NCBI RefSeq assembly: GCF_002162135.1
Contig: NZ_CP021382.1
Location: 3,718,001 to 3,782,000, forward strand
DNA: 64,000 bases
Source: Cellvibrio sp. PSBB006
GTDB taxonomy: Bacteria > Pseudomonadota > Gammaproteobacteria > Pseudomonadales > Cellvibrionaceae
Direction: 5' to 3'
In this document: positions 36,074 through 45,248 of the stretch, piece by piece
Position numbering within the stretch: the first letter of the stretch is position 1
How the letters are laid out: every line of letters starts with the position of its first letter
Translations under genes and position numbers: made by a program
Notes under the pieces: model-generated
Database searches by the model: none
Seen by the model: the letters and a program-made list of their open reading frames with translations, nothing else
Told to the model about the DNA's origin: nothing

Positions 36074-36511
36074 ATGATTCATGAACTGTTTCCCTACTTG
36101 CATGTGCACGATGCGTCCGCCGCCGTGGAATTTTATGGCAAGGTATTCGGCGTGAAGGAGCTGTTTCGTCTGACCGAACCCAGTGGCCGTGTGGGGCATG
36201 TAGAGCTGGATTTTAATGGCACCATTTTGATGTTGAGCGAGGAATATCCTGAATGCAGCATCTTGAGTGCGCGGACTATCGGCGCCACACCGGTAACCTT
36301 GCATCTGCATGTGGACGATGCCGATGCTCTGGTTGCGGCGGCGGTTGCCGCTGGTGCGACCCTGGAGCGTGAGCCGCAGGATGAATTTTACGGGGAGCGT
36401 AGCGGCGTGTTTCGCGATCCTTTTGGCCATCGCTGGAATGTTGGCCACAGCATTGAGAAAGTTACGCCGGAAGAAATGCAGCGACGTTACGACGCGATGT
36501 TTGCGTCATGA
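36074..36511 (+). CDS. VOC-family (glyoxalase/bleomycin-resistance fold) protein
   Basis: A 145-residue PhnB-like VOC protein: two beta-alpha-beta-beta-beta modules with VHDASAAVEFYGKVFGVKE, GHVELDFNGTILMLSEE, LHVDDADALVAAAVAAGA and the C-terminal GVFRDPFGHRWNVGH. Candidate metal ligands are His and Glu in these strands. Such proteins range from dioxygenases to antibiotic-binding proteins; no substrate can be named. AGGAG precedes the ATG, and the AraC-type gene is directly upstream, suggesting an induced two-gene unit. Confidence 0.88.
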   Translation: MIHELFPYLHVHDASAAVEFYGKVFGVKELFRLTEPSGRVGHVELDFNGTILMLSEEYPECSILSARTIGATPVTLHLHVDDADALVAAAVAAGATLEREPQDEFYGERSGVFRDPFGHRWNVGHSIEKVTPEEMQRRYDAMFAS

Positions 36512-36593
36512 TTGCTTCTGTCATCCAAAACATCACGAAGTTGTAACATCCCGGTCATAGACTCGCGGCGAATCCCAGATCGGAGAAACCGCG

Positions 36594-38543
36594 ATGAAAA
36601 CACCAATAACGTTTCTGTTGACCCTCTCGCTCGCTGCCATGCTGACCGCTTGTGGCGGCGACGACAATGATGATAACGACTCCAGCTCCAGTTCAAGTCT
36701 CTCGTCCTCCAGCGTCCCGAGCAGCTCAAGTTCTGAACCGAGCAGTTCAAGCTCTGAAACCAGCAGCTCAAGCTCCAGCGTACCCGTGCTGGAAAAAATT
36801 TCCCTGAATTATCTCGGTCGCTACAGCAGCGGCGAGTTCGATGAAGCAGCCGCTGAAATCCCGGCCTACGACCCGGCCAGCCAGCGCGCTTTTATCGTCA
36901 ATGCCCAGCAAGGCGTAGCCGAAGTGTTGGACATGAGCGCACCGGCAATGCCTGTCAGCGTGGGCGCCTTGGATGCGAACAGTATCGCGGCTGGTGCGGT
37001 GGTTAATAGCATCGCCGTGCGCAATGGCATTGTGGCTTTGGCCGTTGAAGCGGCGGTGAAAACCGACCCGGGTTACGTGGCTTTTTACCGTGCAGACGAC
37101 CTGACTGAAATCAGTCATGTCACGGTGGGAGCGCTACCGGATATGCTCACTTTCACGCCCGACGGCAATTACGTGCTGGTGGCCAACGAAGGCGAACCGA
37201 GCGACAATTATCAAGATGACCCCGACGGCTCCATCAGCGTGATTGATGTGACCGATATCGAAAACCCGGTTGCCACCACCGCTGACTTCGCCGACTTCAA
37301 TGACCAGGCCGCTGAGCTGCGCGCCGCCGGTGTGCGCATCTACGGCCCCGAGGCCACTGTGGCGCAAGACCTGGAGCCGGAATACATCGCTATCTCCGCC
37401 GATAGCAGCACCGCCTGGGCTACCTTGCAGGAAAACAACGCCTTGGCGAAGATCGATATCGCAACAGCCACCGTTACCGAAATCCTGCCTCTGGGCTTCA
37501 AGGATCACGGCGTTGATGGCAATGGCATGGACACCAACGATGAAGACGGCGTGATCAATATTGACACTTTTGCCGGTGTGCGCGGCCTCTACCTACCCGA
37601 TGCTATGGCTGCCTACGAGGTGGAGGGTGCCACTTACCTGGTAACCGCCAACGAAGGTGACGCCCGCGCCTGGGGTGAAGACAATGACGCCTACTGGGCC
37701 GGGGATGACAAACAGGGATTTGTTGAAGAATTCCGCGTTAAGCATCTGGTTCACAGCGATGGTTTCGAGCGCCGTGACGGTGACGACCTGCCTCCACAGC
37801 TGTTTGATATGGCAGCCGGCGCCTTATTAAACCCTGAAACCTTTGCATACTGTAACGCGGTTGCCGGTGACCCGGGCGACTGTCGCGAAGACGACATACT
37901 CGGCCGCCTCAACATCACCTGGACCATGGGCTACCGCACCGACGAAACCGGCGCACCGCTCATGTTCAACACCAGCGGTGAACTGGACCCGGCAGGCGAC
38001 CGACTGATGTACGACGCACTTTACTCCTATGGCGGCCGCTCCTTCTCCATCTGGGATGCCGATGGCGAACAAGTATGGGATTCCGGTGATCAAATCGAAC
38101 AATTCCTCGCTGGCGAAGACTGCATGCTCGGCTCAGCACGCGACATCCCCTGCGCTGACTACTTCAACACCGGTCACGACGAAGGCGACGCAATGGACTC
38201 CCGCAGCGACGCCAAAGGCCCGGAGCCGGAAGGCCTGACCATCGGCAAACTGGGCGACAAAACCTTTGTATTTGTCGGCCTGGAGCGTATGGGCGGCATC
38301 CTGGTGTACGACATCTCCAACCCGGAAGCTCCCGTATTTATGGATTACCTGAACAGCCGCGAAGACTGGACTACCGAAGATCCGAGCACAGTATTGGCCG
38401 AAGTGGGTGACCTGGGCCCGGAAGGCTTGGTGTTTGTCAGCGCCGCCGATTCACCCAATGGCACACCTTTGCTGATCGTCGGTAATGAAGTCAGCGGTAC
38501 CACCGCCATTTACGAGATTGAAGAGCATTTTGCGGCTGAATAA
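36594..38543 (+). CDS. Choice-of-anchor I lipoprotein with poly-serine linker
   Basis: A 649-residue lipoprotein: signal peptide with lipobox LTAC, an acidic patch, then a serine-rich linker (about 30-63) made of repeated SSSSS and EPSSSSS units. It is followed by a beta-propeller-like choice-of-anchor I domain: PEMLTF-like TPDGNYVLVANEGEPSD, TANEGDARAW, KGPEPEGLTIG, FVGLERMGGILVYDIS. Poly-serine linkers are typical of secreted carbohydrate-active proteins of Cellvibrio and Saccharophagus. The domain is often annotated with alkaline phosphatase-like proteins, but its activity is not established. GGAG is present before the ATG. Confidence 0.86.
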   Translation: MKTPITFLLTLSLAAMLTACGGDDNDDNDSSSSSSLSSSSVPSSSSSEPSSSSSETSSSSSSVPVLEKISLNYLGRYSSGEFDEAAAEIPAYDPASQRAFIVNAQQGVAEVLDMSAPAMPVSVGALDANSIAAGAVVNSIAVRNGIVALAVEAAVKTDPGYVAFYRADDLTEISHVTVGALPDMLTFTPDGNYVLVANEGEPSDNYQDDPDGSISVIDVTDIENPVATTADFADFNDQAAELRAAGVRIYGPEATVAQDLEPEYIAISADSSTAWATLQENNALAKIDIATATVTEILPLGFKDHGVDGNGMDTNDEDGVINIDTFAGVRGLYLPDAMAAYEVEGATYLVTANEGDARAWGEDNDAYWAGDDKQGFVEEFRVKHLVHSDGFERRDGDDLPPQLFDMAAGALLNPETFAYCNAVAGDPGDCREDDILGRLNITWTMGYRTDETGAPLMFNTSGELDPAGDRLMYDALYSYGGRSFSIWDADGEQVWDSGDQIEQFLAGEDCMLGSARDIPCADYFNTGHDEGDAMDSRSDAKGPEPEGLTIGKLGDKTFVFVGLERMGGILVYDISNPEAPVFMDYLNSREDWTTEDPSTVLAEVGDLGPEGLVFVSAADSPNGTPLLIVGNEVSGTTAIYEIEEHFAAE

Positions 38544-39097
38544 TCGTGGCACCTGAGAGGGGGGTTGCCAACGCAATCCCTCCAAACAGCGAACCCCTAA
38601 AAAGCAGTGCTTCGTAGTCGTTTGTCATTAGGCCTTTTGTTTCGAAAACGCATGAATACATCCCTGTAGCTCCTTCAAGTCATCCCTGACTTGAAGGTTT
38701 CGAAACAAAAGGCCTAACGCCAAACTCGCATTGTGCCAGCGTCAATTTTATTAGTACGCTGAAACGGTGCTAAACAATCCTTTCGAAACAGTTAGTGTAC
38801 TTTCACCACTTCATTTGCCTGTCTCGCCTGAACAAGGCAAAATCAGCCTCCTTGTACACCCGATATAACCGCTCAAGCAGAAAAATAACCAAGGCTTACC
38901 CATGAGATCGTCATCACGATCCCGACAGTCGATGTGTACTTTTTGCTCAAAAGCCCGCGAAGCAAGTGTTATGATCGCGGGCCAAAATAAAAACAGTGGT
39001 ATCCGACGCGCACTTAACCAGCCATTTCATTGATGGCAATGCACCCGCATTGCACCGGAAGGCTGACAAAACTTTAACTGACAACAAGAAACCGCGT
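38544..39097. other. Intergenic region upstream of the PMT-like gene
   Basis: 554 bases with no credible gene. It contains the nested inverted repeat at 38628-38717 described separately. The rest shows no clear promoter; an in-frame GTG at 38996 would extend the downstream protein by 34 residues of non-family sequence. Confidence 0.5.
38628..38717. repeat. Nested inverted-repeat element
   Basis: A perfect 20-base outer repeat, TTAGGCCTTTTGTTTCGAAA (38628-38647), pairs with 38698-38717. Inside, CCTTCAAGTCA (38672-38682) pairs perfectly with TGACTTGAAGG (38687-38697) across TCCC. No T-run follows, and the ends do not have the orientation of an attC. Probably a MITE-like repeat or a structured RNA element. 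Confidence 0.75.
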
Positions 39098-40588
39098 ATG
39101 CAAGACATCCTCAAAAAATACGGCGACTACCTGGTTCCCGCTGGCATCCTCATTATTTCCCTGATTATTTACGGCACCCTCTATGGCAATCCCAAAGCCA
39201 TGTTCTGGGATGAAAATTATCATATCGCCTCGGCGCAAAAGCACATCGACGGCGTGATGTATATGGAGCCGCATCCACCGCTGGGCAAGATGTTGATGGC
39301 GGTGGGCGAAACACTGGTTGGTGCCAATAAAAATATCGACAAGCGTGCACTTAACGAAACGGATTACCTCACCGGCGATGCCGCGCCTGCGGGTATGCGC
39401 TACACCGGTTTTCGTTTGCCCTCCACTTTCCTCATGGCATTTTCCGTGTTGTTTTTTTACGGCATTGTGCACCGGATTACGCGGCGCAAATGGGTGGCGG
39501 CGGCGTTTACAGCGCTGGTGATTTTTGACAACGCCATGGTGATTCATTCGCGCTCGGTCATGCTTGAAGGCATCCAGATGTTTTTTATCCTGGGGGCGAT
39601 CTATTACATGGTGCACGTCATCACCAGCGGTAAACCGATCCGCTTGCCGCATTACGCGATTCTCGGTGTGCTGATCGGGTTGGCCATTGCAGTAAAACTT
39701 AACGGCGCGATTTTGTTGCTGTTGTTTGTCATGTTGTGGGGCGCCGATCAATGGCAAAACATCAAACAGCTTAACTGGCTGGCGTTGGCCAAACGCCTCG
39801 GGCTGACGGTGCCTGCGGGTATTGCGCCGCTACTGCTGGTGTTCTTCGGTATCTTCTACATCCATATCGGGATGGGGACTGAAGTGGTCAACAACCGTAC
39901 CTACAAAGCCTCGCCGGAGTATCTCAATTACATTCGCAAAGGTGAAACCTTCACGCCTTCCGCGTTTGTGGTGGGTATGAAAGATAACTGGCGTTATATT
40001 TCGGAATATGCCGATGGCGTACCGCGCCTCGATGTGTGCAAGCCCGGCGAAAACGGCAGCCACGCATCGGGCTGGCCGATCGGTAAAAAGAGCATCAATT
40101 ACCGTTGGGACAAAGACACCATCGACGGTAAAGTACAAGTGCGTTACATGCAGATTATCTGCAATCCGATCGTATGGTTTTCAGTATTGCTCGGCGTCAT
40201 TCTCTCGGTCGGTTTGCTCACCAGCAAGTTCGTCTATGGCAACAAAGTCAAAGACGAGCCGCTGTTCTACTGGATCTGTGCGTTCACCGCGCTGTATCTG
40301 TGTTACATGATTGCCATCTTGCAAATTGAACGGGTGATGTACCTCTATCACTACCTGGTGCCATTGGTGTTCGGCTCGCTCAATCTGGCGATGGTGTTCA
40401 CCTATATCTTCCGCGATGAAGTGATCGCGAACCATCGCCACACGATGATTAACCTGGGTGTTTTTGTTCTGCTGGTTATTGGGGTATTCGCCTTCTTCTC
40501 GCCGTTTACCTACGGCTTCCAGATGACTGAAGATGAATTTGTGCTGCGCAACTGGTTCAGCTTCTGGCAATTGAATGTGGTGAGATAA
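39098..40588 (+). CDS. PMT-type dolichyl-phosphate-mannose-protein mannosyltransferase-like membrane protein
   Basis: A 496-residue integral membrane protein of the GT39/PMT group. About ten hydrophobic segments; the first periplasmic loop carries the acidic catalytic motif FWDENYHIASAQKHI and PHPPLGKMLMAVG, as in PMT enzymes that move a mannose from a polyprenyl carrier to protein serine or threonine. Periplasmic loop 310-400 is large. The start at ATG 39098 gives the family N-terminus MQDILKKYGDYL. The next gene begins one base after the stop and probably encodes a partner. Serine-rich secreted proteins encoded nearby could be substrates (inference). Confidence 0.87.
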   Translation: MQDILKKYGDYLVPAGILIISLIIYGTLYGNPKAMFWDENYHIASAQKHIDGVMYMEPHPPLGKMLMAVGETLVGANKNIDKRALNETDYLTGDAAPAGMRYTGFRLPSTFLMAFSVLFFYGIVHRITRRKWVAAAFTALVIFDNAMVIHSRSVMLEGIQMFFILGAIYYMVHVITSGKPIRLPHYAILGVLIGLAIAVKLNGAILLLLFVMLWGADQWQNIKQLNWLALAKRLGLTVPAGIAPLLLVFFGIFYIHIGMGTEVVNNRTYKASPEYLNYIRKGETFTPSAFVVGMKDNWRYISEYADGVPRLDVCKPGENGSHASGWPIGKKSINYRWDKDTIDGKVQVRYMQIICNPIVWFSVLLGVILSVGLLTSKFVYGNKVKDEPLFYWICAFTALYLCYMIAILQIERVMYLYHYLVPLVFGSLNLAMVFTYIFRDEVIANHRHTMINLGVFVLLVIGVFAFFSPFTYGFQMTEDEFVLRNWFSFWQLNVVR

Positions 40589-40589
40589 G

Positions 40590-41147
40590 ATGAAACTGAC
40601 AATGAATAAAAATACAGCCCTGTCGATCCTGTTAGCGGTGGTAACGCTGGTTATCCTGTGGCGCATCACCCCGGTTTATGTTGATCCGGTTATTAAATTA
40701 ACCATCATCAAAAACCGTGCGCAAATCACCAGCATCAATCAGCCGCGCGATGTGGAATTTACCAAAGAGGTGATGGTAGATAACCTGAACCTGTACAACA
40801 AAAGTCGCTTCCGCCATGACAAGCTGGGTGATATCGGCTATCACGATCAATTCTTTGTGGATGTTGAGCATGAGTTCACGGTTAAAGTAGCGGGACAATA
40901 TCGCTTTAATATCGCCAGCGATGACGGTTTTACTGCCGCGATTGACGATAAACCACTGTGTGAATTCCAGCGCGATCGCCCCTTCTCCATGCAGAGTTGT
41001 CCGGTGACCTTAAGCGAAGGAAAGCACACATTCCGGTTCTCTTATTTCCAGGGGTATGGGCAGTCGGGTTTGACCGTGCAATATCTGCATAACACCGATA
41101 GCAAGACCTATTATTTTGGGGATGACTCGAAATATATGCGGTTTTGA
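40590..41147 (+). CDS. Membrane-anchored PA14-like protein
   Basis: A 185-residue protein with one N-terminal membrane segment (about 9-26) and a periplasmic domain with the PA14 signature YRFNIASDDGFTAAIDDKPL followed by GKHTFRFSYFQG. PA14 domains bind carbohydrates. It starts one base after the PMT-like gene, so the two are co-translated and likely act together, for example in glycan or acceptor recognition. No catalytic residues were recognised. Confidence 0.8.
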   Translation: MKLTMNKNTALSILLAVVTLVILWRITPVYVDPVIKLTIIKNRAQITSINQPRDVEFTKEVMVDNLNLYNKSRFRHDKLGDIGYHDQFFVDVEHEFTVKVAGQYRFNIASDDGFTAAIDDKPLCEFQRDRPFSMQSCPVTLSEGKHTFRFSYFQGYGQSGLTVQYLHNTDSKTYYFGDDSKYMRF

Positions 41148-41320
41148 TAGCGGCGCAGGAGCAGGAAACGGAAGAATCCATAGATTCCACCATTTAATGA
41201 ATATTTGGGAGGTTTCGCGGTCGGCGCTATGGCTGGGTAATGGCGCCGGTCCAGACTTAATCTATACTCACTGTATCGCCCGCGTGACAGTCGAATAGAT
41301 TCTTCACAGGTATTTATGCA

Positions 41321-42202
41321 ATGTTATCGTTATGGAAATTATTCCATAGAACGCAACAGTTCCGACGGCTCATAGTCGGCATAATGCTGGCTGCCAGTTG
41401 TTCGGCTTTGGGCAGCCAACCGACAGAAGTACAACAGATTGTCCTGCCATTTATTAAAGCCAATGCGCCGAGCCACCAGACGTATTTTCCGAAGCTGCTG
41501 GCCCTGGTTCTCGACAAAACAGCCGCTACCCACGGGCCTTACGAAATCAGTTATTTTCGCAACAACTTTACCTCTGCCCGTATCATCTCTGAATTAAAAT
41601 TCGGTCGCTCGATCAATGTGCTGTGGACCAGTCCCGATGAGGATCGCGAGCGGGAACTGTTACCCATTCGCGTGTCTCTGTTGCAGGGGTTGAACAGCTA
41701 CCGTATTTTTCTGATTCGCCAAAAAGACCGCGAGAAATTCAAGGCTATTCAATCTCTGGATGAATTACGCCGCTTCCGTGCTGGCTCGGTGTCCAACTGG
41801 CCCGATACCAAAGTGATGCAAGACAGCGATCTGCCTGTGGTCACTTCAGCTCATTACGATCTGTTGTTTACCATGCTGGCGGGCAAACGGTTCGATTATT
41901 TTCCGCGCGGGCTTTATGAAATCTGGGATGAGCAGCAGGTCCATGCAGATAAGGATCTGGTGATTGAGGAAAGCCTGATGTTTTATTACCCGGCGCCGAT
42001 CTATTTCTTTGTTAATCCGCGCGATAAAAAACTGGCTGAACGCATAGAACGCGGCTTGCAACTGGCCATTGAAGATGGCAGTTATCACGAATTGTTTTTT
42101 AGTGTTCCGAGTTTCAAACGAGGCTATGAAGAACTGTCCAACAAGGAGCGTCGCATCTTCGACCTGGAACAACCGAATATCGCCACGCCTAAATTACCGT
42201 AA
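41321..42202 (+). CDS. Periplasmic substrate-binding-domain protein (PBP type II-like)
   Basis: A 293-residue exported protein: signal peptide (about 1-31), then a bilobed domain with IKANAPSHQTYFPKLLALVLDK, GLNSYRIFLIRQKDREKF, SLDELRRFRAGSVSNWPDTK and FYYPAPIYFFVNPRDKKLAERIERGL. These steps match small solute-binding proteins of the extracellular solute-binding family 3 kind, which are often sensory and lack transporters. No transporter gene is adjacent. Ligand unknown. CAGG precedes the ATG. Confidence 0.83.
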   Translation: MLSLWKLFHRTQQFRRLIVGIMLAASCSALGSQPTEVQQIVLPFIKANAPSHQTYFPKLLALVLDKTAATHGPYEISYFRNNFTSARIISELKFGRSINVLWTSPDEDRERELLPIRVSLLQGLNSYRIFLIRQKDREKFKAIQSLDELRRFRAGSVSNWPDTKVMQDSDLPVVTSAHYDLLFTMLAGKRFDYFPRGLYEIWDEQQVHADKDLVIEESLMFYYPAPIYFFVNPRDKKLAERIERGLQLAIEDGSYHELFFSVPSFKRGYEELSNKERRIFDLEQPNIATPKLP

Positions 42203-42207
42203 TCCTG

Positions 42208-43524
42208 TTAATCCTGCCGTACATGTCTGGTCTTGGCTTCGATCCACAGCGACATATATTGCGTGCTTTTATGTTGATGATGTTGCAGCATGGCGCCGAT
42301 AAAATTATGACGCCGATGAGTCGCCAGTTTGTCGACAGTTGCTTCCAGTTTATTTATCAGGAAGGGCGTTAAGGTGGTGGCAGAAAATTGTTGTAGCGTA
42401 TCCGCGCAGCGATCCTGGGCGACTTGCCACAACCCGGGCGACTCGTACAAATTTACGGCGGCGGTGACAAACTGTTCACGTTCATCGGCAATAAATCCCG
42501 GCCACTTTTCCGCCGCATCAATTCCTTCGGCACCTATCGTGGTTGTCACACTCGGGGTGCCGCACTGTATGGCATCAATCAGTTTTCCTTTAAGACCCGC
42601 ACCAAACCGCAAAGGCGCAAGGCACACCCGCGCGTTTTGCATTATCTCGTGTGCATCGTCGGCCCAGCCGCGCACCAGGAATCCCTGTTTGGGGTTGTGT
42701 AATGCCGTTGCTTTGGGCGGTGGATAAGCACCGTAGATATGCAGTTGTGCTTGCGGGAGTTGCGCACGAAGACGCGGCCAAACCTGGTGTTTTAAACAGA
42801 GCACAGCATCCCAGTTGGGCTCGTGGCGAAAATTGCCGATAGTAATAAAATCCTGACGCTGCGCGAATGTTGGCTGGATTGATATTGCAGGCGGGAGCAA
42901 GAACGGGCAATAGTGCAGCAGCGCTTCCGGTACGGAGAAAGCCTGTTGCAATAGTTGATATTCAAAACGCGAAATAATCAAGGTTATGTCGCAACGGTAG
43001 ATCGCGGCAATCTCCCGTTGTGCCATATCATCGGAAGCCATTAATCCGTAAAGTGTTTCCGTCGTGTTAACCGGCGGGTACAACTGATATTTTTCGGCTT
43101 CCATAGCAGCGGATTGCTGCCGGGTTTTCAATAATTGCTGGCGTACGTTGCGCAGGCTGTGTAAATCTTCGGTGTTCAAAACCCGCAGGGCGTTCGGGCA
43201 GGTATTTGCCACCCGCCAACCAAATTGTTCCTCAGTAAAGAAACGATCAAACATCACCACATCGGGTTGTAATTCGTTCAGGTATTCATCAAAACTTGAG
43301 CAATTCAGTGCGATGATTTTTTCTTTCACGCCCAGAGCGGGGAGATCAATGCGGTGTTCAGAAAGATTGGCTGCCGAGGCAAAGGTGACACGCCAGGATT
43401 GTTGCAGAAAAGCGTTAATCAATTGCAGCATACGTGAGCCGGCCGCCGATGAGTTGGGCTCGGGCCAGACATAACCGATGATCAGAATATTTTTTATCAC
43501 AACAGTGCACGCAGGTTTAACCAA
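42208..43524 (-). CDS. Glycosyltransferase, GT-B fold (family 4-like)
   Basis: A 438-residue cytoplasmic glycosyltransferase. The N-terminal Rossmann half begins ILIIGYVWPEPNSSAAGSRM. The C-terminal half carries FGAGLKGKLIDAIQCGTPSVTTTIGAEGID, the nucleotide-sugar-binding region of GT4/GT1-type enzymes. The donor and acceptor are unknown. No neighbouring polysaccharide operon is seen. The start is uncertain: the longest frame uses TTG 43524, while GTG 43500 sits closer to the conserved N-terminus; neither has a good ribosome site. Last 60 residues are basic and may contact the membrane. Confidence 0.83.
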   Translation of the reverse strand: MVKPACTVVIKNILIIGYVWPEPNSSAAGSRMLQLINAFLQQSWRVTFASAANLSEHRIDLPALGVKEKIIALNCSSFDEYLNELQPDVVMFDRFFTEEQFGWRVANTCPNALRVLNTEDLHSLRNVRQQLLKTRQQSAAMEAEKYQLYPPVNTTETLYGLMASDDMAQREIAAIYRCDITLIISRFEYQLLQQAFSVPEALLHYCPFLLPPAISIQPTFAQRQDFITIGNFRHEPNWDAVLCLKHQVWPRLRAQLPQAQLHIYGAYPPPKATALHNPKQGFLVRGWADDAHEIMQNARVCLAPLRFGAGLKGKLIDAIQCGTPSVTTTIGAEGIDAAEKWPGFIADEREQFVTAAVNLYESPGLWQVAQDRCADTLQQFSATTLTPFLINKLEATVDKLATHRRHNFIGAMLQHHQHKSTQYMSLWIEAKTRHVRQD

Positions 43525-43589
43525 GGTGCCGGTTATTATAGGGAATTAACGGCTGCTCTGCCCGATTAACCGTGCCTGTTAAATGAATC

Positions 43590-44576
43590 TCACAAGCGCC
43601 AGGCCAGGGTCAACGCGCCGAACTCTTCCCGTGCCGTAGCGTTGGTATCCAGAGCGCTGCCTTCCTGATAAGAAAGGCTCATGCTCACATTGTCCCAGGA
43701 GTAGGAAATGCCGCCGTAAAGGCCATATTGCTCGTGGCGTAAATTTGCTGAGGGGCTGTCGCGAAAGGTGTTGCCGTTGATGAAGATCTGGTTGTGGACA
43801 TAGTCGGCTGTCACGCCGGCATACATGTACCAACCGCCATCAATGGCCATGGGGTTACTGATCCTGCCGGTCAGCAATGCGGCGGTGGAAAAACTTTTTT
43901 GCAGCCCGGTGCCGGCGCGCAGAATCAGTCCGCCACCGGCGGAAGATTCAAGATTGCCCAGGCTGATATTGGCCAGCAAAACCATATCGACCGGGCTGGT
44001 TTCATGGCTGGCGAAACGCCACACGCCGGTGCGGGAAATCTGGCCGATGGGCTCGTTGCCTAATTGGGAATCCCAGCCTTTGGGTTCGGTTGAATCGGTA
44101 ATTTTATGAATTAAACGTTGAGTCTTTTCAGCGCCGGAGGCGGGCCCCAGCACCCCGATCAACAGACTGACCGCATCGGCAAAATTGTCGTCCACAACAA
44201 TATAGGATGAACGAAAAAATAATAAACCGGCATAGGGTGCATCGTTCGGGTCGGGAATTTCTTTGGAGATATCACGCGGTGTCACCATGGCCTGACCCAG
44301 GGTGTGGGCGGCATAAGCCAGGGGTGCTTTATCATCTTGCATCCAGGCCAATGGCAGGGTCAGCAAGGGCGGCTTGAGTTTTTCTTCGCCTTCGTTGGAC
44401 AAGTCATACCAGGAAAGGTACAACCCATTGGTATAACCACCGCCATCTTTATTGGCAAAGATATCGTTGTGCCAGATGATGGAAGCCCAATCAACCTCCG
44501 CACGCGCGGGAGCCACCGCGAGAAAACCACACAGTTGCATAGCAACAAGTTGGATGACAATAAAAATACCGCGCAT
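43590..44576 (-). CDS. LpxR-like outer-membrane lipid A deacylase
   Basis: A 328-residue outer-membrane barrel of the LpxR (DUF2219) family, which removes the 3'-acyloxyacyl group of lipid A. Signal peptide ending ARA (about residue 27), then the calcium/active-site strand IIWHNDIFANKDGGGYTNG, followed by PDPNDAPYAGLLFF, GWDSQLGNEP and a C-terminal FGALTLAWRL. The Asn-Asp of the first strand and the following loop are conserved active-site residues of the family. The ATG at 44576 is preceded by AGGGA; an in-frame TTG at 44600 is less likely. Single gene. Confidence 0.87.
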   Translation of the reverse strand: MRGIFIVIQLVAMQLCGFLAVAPARAEVDWASIIWHNDIFANKDGGGYTNGLYLSWYDLSNEGEEKLKPPLLTLPLAWMQDDKAPLAYAAHTLGQAMVTPRDISKEIPDPNDAPYAGLLFFRSSYIVVDDNFADAVSLLIGVLGPASGAEKTQRLIHKITDSTEPKGWDSQLGNEPIGQISRTGVWRFASHETSPVDMVLLANISLGNLESSAGGGLILRAGTGLQKSFSTAALLTGRISNPMAIDGGWYMYAGVTADYVHNQIFINGNTFRDSPSANLRHEQYGLYGGISYSWDNVSMSLSYQEGSALDTNATAREEFGALTLAWRL

Positions 44577-44670
44577 GAATTCCCTACGCTTAAAAATCAA
44601 TTATGGATTTCCTGATACCAATTCCGGACCTGATATCAATATCTGGAAAAGCTACACCAGGTCGCAACAA

Positions 44671-45063
44671 TTACTGTTCAGGATATTTCACCGCATCAAT
44701 GCGGACACGAATGGTTTTGGTGGTAGAAATAAACCATTCAATTTCCTGTCCGACAGACATGCCGAGTAACGCGCTGCCCATCGGCGCCAGAACGGATATT
44801 TTATCGGCGCAGCCGTCAGTATCCTGCGGGTAAACCAGTGTGTAGGTAAAGGTTTCTCCAGTGGACAGCACAGTAAAGGTAACCCGCGAATGCATGGTGA
44901 CAGTGTTGGGTGCCAGCTTGTCGCAGGCTACGACATCGGCCCGTTGCAATCCGCCCATCAGCCGGCACGCGCCGGAGTGATTGTATTTCGGTAAAGAATT
45001 GAGCAAGGCTTCCAGTTGTTCGAAATCCCGCTCGGTGATGACTATAGGTGATTCGCTTGCCAT
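44671..45063 (-). CDS. rnk: Regulator of nucleoside diphosphate kinase, GreA/GreB-type
   Basis: A 130-residue protein of the Rnk family, whose C-terminal FKBP-like domain matches that of GreA/GreB and which can bind RNA polymerase. Visible motifs: ITERDFEQLEALL in the short N-terminal coiled segment, VTMHSRVTFTVLSTGE, and SVLAPMGSALLGMSVGQEIEW near the C-terminus. The start at 45063 follows GAGG and yields MASESPIVITE. A longer reading at 45078 is less supported. Monocistronic. Confidence 0.92.
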   Translation of the reverse strand: MASESPIVITERDFEQLEALLNSLPKYNHSGACRLMGGLQRADVVACDKLAPNTVTMHSRVTFTVLSTGETFTYTLVYPQDTDGCADKISVLAPMGSALLGMSVGQEIEWFISTTKTIRVRIDAVKYPEQ

Positions 45064-45248
45064 AAAAACCTCGAACATGGTTGATCGCCGGTCCAGGGAC
45101 CGGATGGTTACCGTTAAGTTGTTGTTGGAATTATTAGAAAGAAGGGCAGGATCGATAATAGGTCAGCGGAAATAAAACGGCAATAGCATCGAAATGGCTA
45201 TGTGGCGTAACAAACACTTTCAAAAAGTTCATAAAAAAATGTAAAAAA

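Noticed and set aside
38628..38717. Possible attC or solitary cassette site
   Set aside because: The RYYYAAC-type box is at the right end instead of the left, and no GTTRRRY core closes it; the repeat is too perfect and no cassette gene is beside it.
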